NCBI GenBank assembly: GCA_039925965.1
Contig: JBDSXW010000122.1
Span: 19,602-83,601, forward strand
Direction: 5' to 3'
Length of the DNA: 64,000 bases
From: JAZKFT01 sp039925965
Lineage (GTDB): Bacteria > Bacteroidota > Bacteroidia > Chitinophagales > Chitinophagaceae
The notes below the pieces were generated by a model. The model saw nothing but the letters and a program-made list of their open reading frames with translations, was not told the DNA's origin and ran no database searches. Positions 35,910-44,475 of this stretch are shown piece after piece (position 1 is the stretch's first letter; each line of letters opens with the position of its first letter). A program made the translations under genes and the position numbers.

Positions 35910-36338
35910 TTAAAACAGATTGTGTCTCTTTTTCCATGCTTCAAAAAACGGGGGATTAGCTAATTGCAGTAATGATTCTTCCTTATCTAAAAAAACCTGT
36001 ACAGATGAGCCCGTGGCTACCAACTCATTGGTAGCAGCATTAAAAAGGCGGTAAGTGAATTTAAGTTTAGCCGCATCGGTGGGGATATATTTTGTTTCTA
36101 CAATTACCCGGTCGCCATAGCGCAACGAACGTTTAAAATCACATTGCACACTCACAATGGGAATTACGAAGCCCTGTTTAAAGACTTCGAGATAACCCAG
36201 GCCATGTGTATTTCCAAACGCTTCCCTGCCATCCTCAAAATACCTGATATAGTGGCCGTGCCAAACAATACCCAAAGGATCGGCCTCATTAAAACGAACC
36301 CGGACCTCAGTACGGTTAGTCAATTCTGGTTTCATCAT
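35910..36338 (-). CDS. Acyl-CoA thioesterase-like hot-dog protein (4HBT/YbgC type)
   Basis: A 142-residue single hot-dog domain with the active-site segment FNEADPLGIVWHGHYIRYFED: the Asp in EADPLGIVWHG is the catalytic residue in YbgC and 4-hydroxybenzoyl-CoA thioesterases. It may release or proofread acyl chains, or act as an acyl-transfer partner. It lies 10 bases after the ketosynthase stop and abuts the secreted-protein gene by a one-base overlap. Confidence 0.88.
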   Translation of the reverse strand: MMKPELTNRTEVRVRFNEADPLGIVWHGHYIRYFEDGREAFGNTHGLGYLEVFKQGFVIPIVSVQCDFKRSLRYGDRVIVETKYIPTDAAKLKFTYRLFNAATNELVATGSSVQVFLDKEESLLQLANPPFFEAWKKRHNLF

Positions 36339-36991
36339 CAGCTACCGTATTTCGATCTCCATTCTTTAAATTTTTTCTTATCGATGGCTTCAATCACCCT
36401 TCTGATAGTTGCTGCCCAATAGTTGCGAAAGCCAATGCCACTGGCATCATTTTTTTCAATGCGTTCTGTCATCAGTACTTTCTTAGTTTTCATATCAATC
36501 AATGTTACCCAGATAGCCGCATCTGCATCCTTATCTACTTTCCGCATGGCCTCCATTACAAACAATAAACCAACGCCCTGCTTACCTGTTATGTCAAGAC
36601 CCTTTACTACGGCGGCGATATCGCTTTCTTTCAACCGGTTATAATCAGCAGAATTGGTCGAGAGGATTTCATTGATGTTCACCTTTTCGTTGCGGGCATT
36701 AACGGCAGCAATGTCGGTATTTACTACAGATTTATGAAACGCCCCTTTAATGTCGTATTTCTTGGGCTCGTTTATTACCACATAGTTGATGGCGGTATAA
36801 TGCTTGTCCCGTATAGCATCAGGATCCCCCTGTGTCAACAACTTTGCTTTTGTAAAATCAACTCCGAGGTAGGTAAGCGGCACTTCGCTATCATTAAAAA
36901 ATTCTTTCAATGTTTGCGAAAATGAGCTAGTAAAAATGCCGCTGAATAATAAAACAGCAAAGAGCCGGTTTAGCTTCATAACAGGTTTCAT
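36338..36991 (-). CDS. Secreted hypothetical protein of the pigment locus
   Basis: A 217-residue exported protein; the signal peptide (LNRLFAVLLFSGIFTSSFSQ) is followed by an alpha/beta domain of unknown fold with repeated Lys and Asp. It is related in type to the secreted protein at 42737-43324 in size and KK-rich tail, but not clearly homologous. Proteins of this kind recur in flexirubin loci. No function can be given. Confidence 0.75.
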   Translation of the reverse strand: MKPVMKLNRLFAVLLFSGIFTSSFSQTLKEFFNDSEVPLTYLGVDFTKAKLLTQGDPDAIRDKHYTAINYVVINEPKKYDIKGAFHKSVVNTDIAAVNARNEKVNINEILSTNSADYNRLKESDIAAVVKGLDITGKQGVGLLFVMEAMRKVDKDADAAIWVTLIDMKTKKVLMTERIEKNDASGIGFRNYWAATIRRVIEAIDKKKFKEWRSKYGS

Positions 36992-37003
36992 AACTGTGTG
37001 TAT

Positions 37004-37426
37004 TTATTGGTTTTGAATAAAAATTTTCATGTCGCATCTGGCTAAAATCCGGTCTCCACAACTAACTTTTCCAGAGATCAGTAATACATCAAAAATCTGG
37101 TTTTCTATTGTAATTTCGGTTATTATTTCGTCGTAGATTTTGGGGAAACCGGTTATCGTCAGGTTTCTAATGGCGCCGATATAACCCACCCTTACCGGTT
37201 GATTCTCCGTTTGCGCATTATACCCTGCCCGGGCGGCAGACGTTTGTGCAATATTTTCGACCAGGCCTGGCTCTTTCAAATAACCTCCCTCAATAAAAAT
37301 ATTATCCGCCTTTACCATAAATTTTGAACGGGTACAGGTTTCATCGGAGTGTATAATCTCGTCCACCATTACAAATGGCGGTCTTTGCGGTATAAACGAC
37401 AGGATATTTTGATTGGATGTTATCAT
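37004..37426 (-). CDS. 3-hydroxyacyl-ACP dehydratase-like hot-dog protein (second)
   Basis: A 140-residue FabA/FabZ-related protein starting SFIPQRPPFVMVDEIIHSDE, the usual first strand and loop (PQRxPFxMVD). The conserved Glu lies in YLKEPGLVENIAQTSAAR, equivalent to the E of FabZ. It differs from the hot-dog protein at 26704-27096, so the locus has two dehydratases, as in E. coli-type aryl polyene loci with ApeI and ApeP. It is adjacent to the LpxL-like acyltransferase gene. Confidence 0.83.
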   Translation of the reverse strand: MITSNQNILSFIPQRPPFVMVDEIIHSDETCTRSKFMVKADNIFIEGGYLKEPGLVENIAQTSAARAGYNAQTENQPVRVGYIGAIRNLTITGFPKIYDEIITEITIENQIFDVLLISGKVSCGDRILARCDMKIFIQNQ

Positions 37427-37427
37427 A

Positions 37428-38306
37428 TCATTGCCAGAAATTGAAATAGTTAAACCACTGCTCCGGGTATTTTTTTAATTTGATCTCCATTTCATTTGCA
37501 AACTCGCTGAGCATCTCCTGCATTACGGCTGGCTTATCCAGATGGTCGTAGTTCCTTATTGTGCTGGCAAAAAAATGATAGTGCAGCCGACTTTCCTTCA
37601 CTGCAAAAACATAAGTAACCGGCACTTTAAAAGTAGCTGCCAGTATAAATGGCCCCATCGGGAACCTCGCCGTTTCACCCAGGAAATCAGTTGAAAGGGT
37701 TTTGTTACCTTCTAAAAAACGATCGGCGTGCATACAAACCAGCTCATTGTTCTTAAAGGCATCGCTAATCTCGTAAATATGCGACAAATCGTTTTTAATA
37801 AAGATAATGTTGATACTTTTTTTGCCTGTAATAGTATCGAGATAGGCTTTTATCTGCTCCTGTTCCCCATCAAACATTACGATGTGGATAATAGTGTCCA
37901 GGCGTTTTAAGAGATGCCCGGCTATATCCCAGTTGCCAATATGGGCACTCAGCAAGATGCCGCCTTTTTGTAAGGCAGTAATCGTCCGAAGGTTTTCTTC
38001 TCCGTCAAAGTTGTAGGTGAACTTATTTTTGATACCACTCATCACCACTACTTTGTCAATAATACTTTGGCCTAGCAGGAAATAATTCCGGTAAAGTTTC
38101 AGGATAGATGCCATACGGCTATACCCCAACCGGTGGTGATATACAGAATAAATTTGCCGGGAAGCTTTAAAAGAAAACAAAAAAAAATACAGGACCACAA
38201 ATCTTAGGATAAAGTAAGCCGGTACTACCCCAAAGTGCTGTAGTATCCAAACAAAAAACTGGTACCCCGCTTTATTTCCTTTAGATTTTCCTTGCCATAA
38301 AGACAT
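37428..38306 (-). CDS. LpxL/HtrB-like acyltransferase
   Basis: A 292-residue membrane-associated acyltransferase: N-terminal hydrophobic region (FVVLYFFLFSF) and the HxxxxD motif in LLSAHIGNWDIAG. A second conserved block is MGPFILAATFKVPVTYVFAV. This family acylates lipid A, using acyl-ACP. Inside an aryl polyene locus it is a strong candidate for the enzyme that joins the ACP-bound aryl polyene to the dialkylresorcinol, an ester bond; this is inference. It overlaps the ACP gene by one base. Confidence 0.87.
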   Translation of the reverse strand: MSLWQGKSKGNKAGYQFFVWILQHFGVVPAYFILRFVVLYFFLFSFKASRQIYSVYHHRLGYSRMASILKLYRNYFLLGQSIIDKVVVMSGIKNKFTYNFDGEENLRTITALQKGGILLSAHIGNWDIAGHLLKRLDTIIHIVMFDGEQEQIKAYLDTITGKKSINIIFIKNDLSHIYEISDAFKNNELVCMHADRFLEGNKTLSTDFLGETARFPMGPFILAATFKVPVTYVFAVKESRLHYHFFASTIRNYDHLDKPAVMQEMLSEFANEMEIKLKKYPEQWFNYFNFWQ

Positions 38307-38563
38307 TATGCCAGTTCTTTTGAATTGACCCTTGATATTACGTAGTCACAAAAATCCCGGAAAGTGGTGATACTAGTAAAATCTTCAGGTTTCACTTTAA
38401 AAGCAAAGTTTTTTTCTATTACTACAACAAGGTCAATATAATCGAGACTGTCTAAGCCGAGTGTTTCTTTTAAATTGGCATCGGGCACAATTTTTTCTGG
38501 TTCTACTTCAAACTCCTCAATGAGAAATGAGTGTATCCGTGCTATAATATCTTTGTTTTCCAT
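38306..38563 (-). CDS. Acyl carrier protein (third)
   Basis: A carrier protein of 85 residues from ATG 38563 (MENKDIIARIHSFLIEEFEV). The attachment site is ETLGLDSLDYIDLVV with Ser at about residue 39. An upstream ATG at 38626 would add 21 residues overlapping the ketosynthase gene and is unlikely. It differs in sequence from the two cassette ACPs, so it may serve as the loading or dedicated carrier for a particular enzyme pair such as the adjacent ketosynthase and acyltransferase. Confidence 0.9.
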   Translation of the reverse strand: MENKDIIARIHSFLIEEFEVEPEKIVPDANLKETLGLDSLDYIDLVVVIEKNFAFKVKPEDFTSITTFRDFCDYVISRVNSKELA

Positions 38564-38576
38564 AAACGTATGCCTG

Positions 38577-39797
38577 TTATTGCATTTTTCTAATAATGAG
38601 CGAAGAGTTGGTTCCTCCAAATCCAAAAGAGTTCGACAAAAATACGGTTATATCTTTTTCCATGGCAGTTTTGACGATGTTCAATTTTGCTGAATCCTCA
38701 TCGGGGTTGTCAAAGTTAATATTTGGTGCCAGGAAAGAATGCTGCATCATCAGCATCGAATAAACGATTTCGCTGGCGCCAGCCATCCAGCACTCGTGGC
38801 CGGTCATAGATTTCGTGGAACTTACAAACGGACTTTTCGGCCCAAAGACTTCGTGAATAGCCTTTGCTTCGCTGGCATCTCCGGCAGGGGTGGAAGTAGC
38901 ATGCGCATTAATGTAATCGATGTCGGCAGGCTGTAACCCGGCAGCCTTCAAGGCCATGATCAACGATCTTGCCGGTCCATCTACAGTTGGGTTAGAAATA
39001 TGAGCGCCGTTGGAAGAAAAGCCATAGGCCACCACTTCGCCTAAGATCGTTGCGCCACGTTTTTGCGCAGATTCGAGGCTTTCGAGGATCACCGTGGCAG
39101 CTCCCCCGCTAGGTACCAGGCCATCACGGTCCCTATCAAAAGGCCGGGAAGCCTTTTGGGGTGTGGATTCGTGTATTGAAAATGCTGACAAGGCATCAAA
39201 AGTGCCCATTGACAAATGATTGATCTCCTGTGCACCTCCACAAATAATGCAATCCTGAAGACCCGTTTTAATAAAATGATACCCAAGTCCTATGGAATGC
39301 GACCCGCTGGCACAGGCTGCGCTGATGGTAAAATTAATACCCCTTAACTTGAAAATAGTGGCCAGGTTCATTGTTACGGTGGAGTTCATCGTCTGAAAAA
39401 CCGCTCCTGAGCCCACCATCATGGTATCTTTCTTTTCCCGGATAATATCGTTTGCTTCAATGGTGGATTTTCCGCAGCTGTCATTGCCATACAATATTCC
39501 TATTTCATTGGCGGCAATATAGTCAGGGTCAATCCCGGCATTTTGCAAGGCCTCGTTGGTAGCCATATAAGCATATTCTCCCTGTTCGGGGAGCATAATC
39601 CTGGCCCGCCTATCCAATAGTTTTTTTAAATCCGGTCGTTCTACGAAGCCCGTTAAACCAGACCTGTAGCCATATTCCTTCCGCACCGGATCCAGGATAA
39701 TACCCGACTTGCCCTTATACAAAGAGTCGCGCACCTCATCCAGGCTTTTACCGATGCAGGAATAGATGCCCATGCCTGTTATAACAACTCTGTTCAT
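38577..39797 (-). CDS. Beta-ketoacyl-ACP synthase (fourth condensing enzyme)
   Basis: A 406-residue FabF-like ketosynthase. The active site is intact: Cys at about residue 162 in ISAACASGSHSIG, His in NAHATSTPAGD and His in MTGHECWMAGAS. It is the most FabB/FabF-like of the four active ketosynthases and shares an AAC-ASGSH active site with aryl polyene KS of the ApeO type. It lies between the third ACP and the ketoreductase gene. It probably provides the main polyene extension activity, though the four enzymes cannot be told apart by sequence alone. Confidence 0.9.
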   Translation of the reverse strand: MNRVVITGMGIYSCIGKSLDEVRDSLYKGKSGIILDPVRKEYGYRSGLTGFVERPDLKKLLDRRARIMLPEQGEYAYMATNEALQNAGIDPDYIAANEIGILYGNDSCGKSTIEANDIIREKKDTMMVGSGAVFQTMNSTVTMNLATIFKLRGINFTISAACASGSHSIGLGYHFIKTGLQDCIICGGAQEINHLSMGTFDALSAFSIHESTPQKASRPFDRDRDGLVPSGGAATVILESLESAQKRGATILGEVVAYGFSSNGAHISNPTVDGPARSLIMALKAAGLQPADIDYINAHATSTPAGDASEAKAIHEVFGPKSPFVSSTKSMTGHECWMAGASEIVYSMLMMQHSFLAPNINFDNPDEDSAKLNIVKTAMEKDITVFLSNSFGFGGTNSSLIIRKMQ

Positions 39798-39807
39798 AAT
39801 TTTAAAT

Positions 39808-39850
39808 CATTGGTCATTGGGTCATTGGTCATTGGTCATTGGGTGTTGGT
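39808..39850. repeat. Short CATTGGT tandem repeat with inverted partner
   Basis: Repeats of CATTGGT and CATTGGGT fill these 43 bases between fabG and the ketosynthase. The inverse AATGACCAAT lies at 39871-39880, so the transcript could fold here. This is one of several unlike short-period repeats in intergenic DNA of the window. Confidence 0.6.
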
Positions 39851-39900
39851 GGCACTACAATTAAAATGGTAATGACCAATTACTACCGACCAGTTAACTA

Positions 39901-40629
39901 TCAAGAATATAGCCCACCATTAACCGAAATCACTTCTGCTGTAATGTAGGCGGCCTCCTTTGAGGCCAGGAAACCTACCGCGTGGGCCACTTCTTCGGGC
40001 AAACCAAAACGCTTTAAAGGGATCAATGCTCTTAATTCGTTTTCATTCAGGTCACCCGTCATATCGGTCTTTATGAACCCGGGTGCGACGGCATTAACTG
40101 TTATGCCTTTTCTGCCAATTTCCTGCGCCAGCGCCTTGGTGGCACCTATAACGCCGGCTTTTGCCGCCGAATAATTGGTTTGGCCGGGTAATCCTTTTAA
40201 TCCGGAAAGTGAAACAATATTGATGATGCGACCATATTTCTTCATCAGCATACTGGTTACCACCAATCTTGTTACAAAGAAAAAACCTCCGAGGCTGGTG
40301 TTGATCACGCTGTCCCATTGCTCATCTTTCATCCACATCATTAGGGCGTCTTCACGTATGCCGGCGTTGTTCACCAAAACCTCTATTACTTTATCGGGGT
40401 TGCCTTCCATCCAGGCACCTAAAACAGCCAGCACCTGTACCCTGTCAGAAACATCAAACCGGATGATTTCTCCGTCAACACCTTTTTCCTTTACCAGAGC
40501 AAGTGTTTGATTAGCTTCGGGTTCGTTCGATTTATAGTTGATAAGTATATTGTAGCCCATATCTGCCAGCTCAAGGCAAACTGCCCTTCCTATACCCCTG
40601 GATCCGCCTGTAACTAATGCAAATTTCAT
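39901..40629 (-). CDS. fabG: 3-oxoacyl-ACP reductase (FabG-like)
   Basis: A 242-residue short-chain dehydrogenase with the NADPH loop VTGGSRGIGRAV, the NNAGIREDALMM segment, Ser in SLSGLKGLPGQ and the YSAAKAGVIG catalytic Tyr and Lys. It reduces beta-ketoacyl-ACP to the hydroxy form, which the two hot-dog proteins then dehydrate. In this locus it acts in polyene building; a housekeeping role as well cannot be excluded. It precedes the ketosynthase on the same strand, with the short repeat between them. Confidence 0.92.
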   Translation of the reverse strand: MKFALVTGGSRGIGRAVCLELADMGYNILINYKSNEPEANQTLALVKEKGVDGEIIRFDVSDRVQVLAVLGAWMEGNPDKVIEVLVNNAGIREDALMMWMKDEQWDSVINTSLGGFFFVTRLVVTSMLMKKYGRIINIVSLSGLKGLPGQTNYSAAKAGVIGATKALAQEIGRKGITVNAVAPGFIKTDMTGDLNENELRALIPLKRFGLPEEVAHAVGFLASKEAAYITAEVISVNGGLYS

Positions 40630-40754
40630 TATTGGTGCCTCTTTGCTGCCGGATTGGGTCCTGTGCCCATCCGCATTATTCTATAATTGATGATATGTAT
40701 ACCGGCCCTTCAACCTGCCGTTTTAATTTTCCCAGTTCATTGGTGCTTACCGAA

Positions 40755-42332
40755 TCAGGAAGTAAATGATGCAGGAATGGTTCCTAATTTAAAAGAAATT
40801 ACCGGGTCCGACTTTTCGAAATATTTTTTAATCCTTTCAAGGTCTTTATACTTTGGCTGATCTTCAATGAATTTAGGAAATATTTTCCTGATTTCAGTAT
40901 AGACATTTAATGTTTCGGACGACAACCTGGGCACGCATTCCAGGTAGTCTATTGCCTGTAAAACGGTCATCATTTGTATGGTCAGCACTTCAAAAGAATT
41001 ATCAATCACCTTTTTTGTCATCAAAGCGGCATTACAGCCCATGCTAACAATATCCTGGTTATCGTTGTTATTGGGAATGCTATGCACATACATAGGAAAG
41101 GATAAGGTCTGATTTTCCGCCACTGTAGAGGTAGCTGTAAACTGCATACCCTGCATACCGAAGTTAAAACCCAGTACGCCCAGGTTTACAAACGGCGGGA
41201 ATTTCTGGTTCAGTTTTTCGTTGAGCAGGTAATTTAGTTGCCTTTCAGAAAGCATAGAAAGTTTGGTGATGGCAATTTTCAGTTTGTCCATTTCCAGCGA
41301 CACATAATCGCCGTGAAAATTTCCACCGTGAAAAATGTTTTGGTTCACATGATCAATCACCGGGTTATCATTTACCGAATTCAGCTCGTCCACCACCACC
41401 TTTTCAGCCTGGCAAATGGTATCGTAAATAGGGCCCAATACCTGGGTCACACAACGCAGTGAGTAGTATTCCTGCACCTTATCTTCAAAAACTTCCTGGT
41501 TAAGATTGTCGGGGTTATACAAATGTTCGGAACGGCTGCGGATCATTTTACTATCTTTCAAAATATCCCGGAGCTGTGCGGCAATTTTATTTTGTCCTTT
41601 GTGGTGCTTTACGATATTGAGTTCATACGAGTAATGGTCATCAAACGCTTCGACCACTTCGTTGATCATTGCTGAAAGCACTACGGACCACTCCAGTAAT
41701 TTTTGTGCCTGGATGATGTTGACCATCCCTATACCCGTCATGGCAGACGTGCCGTTCAGAATGGCAAGCCCTTCCCGTATATGGATAGCAAGTGGCTTTA
41801 CGCCCAGTTTATTATAGATATCCATAGTAGGATGGATGGCTCCTTCATAGATCACTTCTCCCTCGCCGATCAACACAAGGCCCAGATGCGCCAGTTGCAC
41901 AAGGTCGCCGCTGGCGCCTACGCCACCATGCTCAAAAATGCAGGGATAAATGTCTTTATTGATCAAGGTGGCTAGTAGGTTCACCACTTCGGTGTTTACG
42001 CCCGAAAACGCCTGCATCAGGCTGTTTAGCCGTGCCAGCATCACCGCTTTCACAAGGATTGGCGTCATGAGTGTGCCGCCGCCGGAACTATGGCTCCGGA
42101 TAAGATTGTATTGTAATTGCAGCAGGTTCTCTTCGCTAACTTTGTATTGTGCCATTGGGCCGAAACCCGTATTGATACCGTAAATAAGCTTGTTAGATGA
42201 AAAACTCTTCAGGAATTCAAAATTTACAGCCACTTTTTCAACGGCCACTGTATCCAAGACCACCTCTTTATCTTTAAATAGAATATCTGAAAAATCATTT
42301 AAAGAAAGCATTCTTTCTCCAACATGTATCAT
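40755..42332 (-). CDS. Tyrosine ammonia-lyase-like aromatic amino acid lyase
   Basis: A 525-residue lyase with the MIO-forming Ala-Ser-Gly in EHGGVGASGDLVQLAHL (Ser about residue 141) and the conserved Tyr in LIYGINTGFGP. The selectivity region NLIRSHSSG, with Ser-His at about residues 80-81, and long blocks (for example MQFTATSTVAENQTLSFPMY) are those of the Flavobacterium-type tyrosine ammonia-lyases found in flexirubin loci. It turns Tyr into 4-hydroxycinnamate, the aryl starter. Substrate preference (Tyr rather than His) is inferred from this similarity. It stands first in its transcript with a 404-base region upstream. Confidence 0.88.
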   Translation of the reverse strand: MIHVGERMLSLNDFSDILFKDKEVVLDTVAVEKVAVNFEFLKSFSSNKLIYGINTGFGPMAQYKVSEENLLQLQYNLIRSHSSGGGTLMTPILVKAVMLARLNSLMQAFSGVNTEVVNLLATLINKDIYPCIFEHGGVGASGDLVQLAHLGLVLIGEGEVIYEGAIHPTMDIYNKLGVKPLAIHIREGLAILNGTSAMTGIGMVNIIQAQKLLEWSVVLSAMINEVVEAFDDHYSYELNIVKHHKGQNKIAAQLRDILKDSKMIRSRSEHLYNPDNLNQEVFEDKVQEYYSLRCVTQVLGPIYDTICQAEKVVVDELNSVNDNPVIDHVNQNIFHGGNFHGDYVSLEMDKLKIAITKLSMLSERQLNYLLNEKLNQKFPPFVNLGVLGFNFGMQGMQFTATSTVAENQTLSFPMYVHSIPNNNDNQDIVSMGCNAALMTKKVIDNSFEVLTIQMMTVLQAIDYLECVPRLSSETLNVYTEIRKIFPKFIEDQPKYKDLERIKKYFEKSDPVISFKLGTIPASFTS

Positions 42333-42736
42333 GGGCCCGATTAATTTACTGGTTCAAACAAATAATTGGTAAAGGGTAAAAATAGAAGAAAGTCGCAAAT
42401 TTATGGGTTTTGAATAACCCATGTCATGATATGTTCGCATACGATCCCGTAAGCACATCAAAATCAGGACCTTTGATTATTCAACTATGCTGTTTACCCT
42501 GAACTAGAAAAATAAAATTGCTTGCTAATTTTATTGCCGGATAGAGATTCTACCCTAATATTGGCCCGTGTATTTTTTGGCAAATTCAAACGGATCTGGT
42601 GCTGTAATTTCTAAACCCAGTAATTTCCTTGTTTAACAGCTAGTACGATTGACCATTATTAAATAAGCGGAAAGTACGTTTTTTGATTGCGGGCTTTTCA
42701 TTATTGTCATCTTAACTTTAACTATTAATAAAAACC
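42333..42736. other. Divergent regulatory region upstream of the ammonia-lyase
   Basis: No gene is seen in these 404 bases, which separate two divergent transcripts. A stem-loop ATGGGTT-TTGAAT-AACCCAT lies at 42403-42422, about 70 bases upstream of the ammonia-lyase start. A possible promoter for the plus-strand gene (ATTG at 42648, TACGTTTT at 42675) has a spacing slightly longer than usual. Confidence 0.45.
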
Positions 42737-43324
42737 ATGAAACCAGTCATTAAATTTTCAGCTATTTTGGCCATTACTTCATTTTCTATTTTAGCAAATG
42801 CACAAAGACTAAAAGTAACAGACGGTGACCTTGCATTCTTAAAAGATGAGACAATGGTAAATGTTGAGTTTACTTACGATAATATGTCTGTAGGTAAATT
42901 TGATAAGGAGCAGGATTATCTGGATAAGAAAAAAGCTGAATACAATACCAAAGAGCCTGGAAGGGGAGACACCTGGGTAAAGTCCTGGATTTCTGACAGG
43001 AAGCGGGAATTCGAGCCGATGTTTATTGACTTATTTGAAAAAACAAGCGGCATGACGGTGAGCTCCAAAGCAAAATATACCATTATTTTCCATACCACTT
43101 CCACCGAGCCGGGCTACAACATTTACATCTCTAAAAAAAATGCTGAAATAGATGCAGAAGTTACAATAGTAGAAACAGCAGACAGGTCTAAAAAATTAGC
43201 TGTCATCTCTATCAGCAATGCACCGGGCAGAACTTTTAGCGGTAACGATTACGCCACCGGAGACAGGATTAAAGAATGCTATGCTGTGTCGGGCAAAAGA
43301 CTCGCTAAGCTTATTAAAAAATAA
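42737..43324 (+). CDS. Secreted hypothetical protein
   Basis: A 195-residue protein with a signal peptide (FSAILAITSFSILANA, cleavage before QRLKV). The mature part is Lys-rich with alternating strands, for example KYTIIFHTTSTEPGYNIYI. It has no Cys and no known domain. It is read away from the ammonia-lyase gene and is followed by a terminator. It is likely envelope localised and probably belongs to the pigment locus by position. Confidence 0.78.
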   Translation: MKPVIKFSAILAITSFSILANAQRLKVTDGDLAFLKDETMVNVEFTYDNMSVGKFDKEQDYLDKKKAEYNTKEPGRGDTWVKSWISDRKREFEPMFIDLFEKTSGMTVSSKAKYTIIFHTTSTEPGYNIYISKKNAEIDAEVTIVETADRSKKLAVISISNAPGRTFSGNDYATGDRIKECYAVSGKRLAKLIKK

Positions 43325-43348
43325 CTGTCCTGACATATCCATCAAAAA

Positions 43349-43377
43349 GAGGCGTCCATATTTGTTCGCCTTTTTTT
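43349..43377 (+). terminator. Probable terminator after the secreted protein gene
   Basis: AGGCG (43350-43354) pairs with CGCCT (43367-43371) around a 12-base loop, followed by a run of T. The stem is short, but it lies 25 bases after the stop codon. From 43378 to 43723 no credible gene is seen; a short open frame at 43427-43630 lacks protein character. Confidence 0.55.
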
Positions 43378-43723
43378 GTGCGGCAGCCTGTTTTACCAAA
43401 TAGTACAGTCAGGTTGAAGTGTATTCGTGTTATGCGGATCCTGTCATGTAATCAACAATATCCTTACTATAAACGTTGGCAGCACCAGTAGTATGTATAC
43501 TTTTTATTACGAAGATACTATGCCATCTAAACTTAATGCCGCTGTCAATTTTAAATGGGTGAGGGAGATAATCAAACTACACGATGCGCCAAAGATCCTG
43601 CGAGAAAAACTACCTTTTCACTATCCATAATATAGCTGGGAAATGAAGTAGTTCAGTTAAAAACAGCTATTTGTAAATCCCAGTTGATTATTTTAGTTTC
43701 ACCCGTGTTTGGAGCAAGAGCCT

Positions 43724-44473
43724 ATGAGTACATTCTTCGACAAATTGAAAAAAATCAGGTTGGTAAGGGCCATTGTATATGCCATTGTGGGGTCTTTTTC
43801 GTACCCGGGTCTCAATATGATCAATAAGCTACACATTGAAGGTACCGAGCATCTTAAAAACCTGCCCAAGAACAAAGTGTTGTTTGTTAGCAATCACCAA
43901 ACCTATTTTGCAGAGGTCATCGCTTTTCTCCATATTTTTTGTGCTGTAAAATGGCGAAAAAAAAACAAGCTGGGTATTCCCTATTACCTCTTGAATCCAT
44001 TTACAAATGTATTTTTCGTTTCAGCGGCGGAAACCATGAACGAAAGCTGGCTAACCCGGCTATTTGCACTGGCCGGAGCTATTACGGTGAGGCGGGCCTG
44101 GAACGCCGGCAGTACAGAACGACGCCAGGGTCTGGACCCCTCCGACACCCGGAAAATAGACAGGGCTTTGAAACAAGCCTGGGTCATCAATTTTCCGCAG
44201 GGCACTACAAAACCTTTTGCGCCTGGAAGAAAAGGGACCGTGCTGCTCATCAAACAAAACAGACCCATTGTGATTCCCATCGTTATCGGTGGGTTCAATA
44301 AAGCTTTTGATAAGAAAGGGCTGCGATTAAAAAAGAAAGGCACCCGGCTTTCAGTAAAATTTAAAGCTCCTTTGCAAATTGACTATGACGCCACCAACGA
44401 TGAACTGATGGAGGTGATTATGGTTGCCATAGAACAGAGTAAGACACAGCAGGGTCCGGAAATTACGTATTAA
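43724..44473 (+). CDS. PlsC-like acyltransferase with altered catalytic motifs
   Basis: A 249-residue protein (start ATG 43724; a TTG at 43709 is possible) of the 1-acylglycerol-3-phosphate acyltransferase fold. Block I, normally NHxxxxD, reads VSNHQTYFAEV, with Glu five residues on from His instead of Asp. Block III, normally FPEGTR, reads NFPQGTTKPFAPGR, with Gln in place of Glu. The block IV GTVLLIKQNRPIVIPIVIGG is normal. The changes suggest an unusual acceptor or reduced activity. It faces the ligase gene end to end (2 bases apart). Confidence 0.8.
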   Translation: MSTFFDKLKKIRLVRAIVYAIVGSFSYPGLNMINKLHIEGTEHLKNLPKNKVLFVSNHQTYFAEVIAFLHIFCAVKWRKKNKLGIPYYLLNPFTNVFFVSAAETMNESWLTRLFALAGAITVRRAWNAGSTERRQGLDPSDTRKIDRALKQAWVINFPQGTTKPFAPGRKGTVLLIKQNRPIVIPIVIGGFNKAFDKKGLRLKKKGTRLSVKFKAPLQIDYDATNDELMEVIMVAIEQSKTQQGPEITY

Positions 44474-44475
44474 GC

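Noticed and set aside
43427..43630. Plus-strand frame of 67 codons
   Set aside because: No recognisable domain and no start context.
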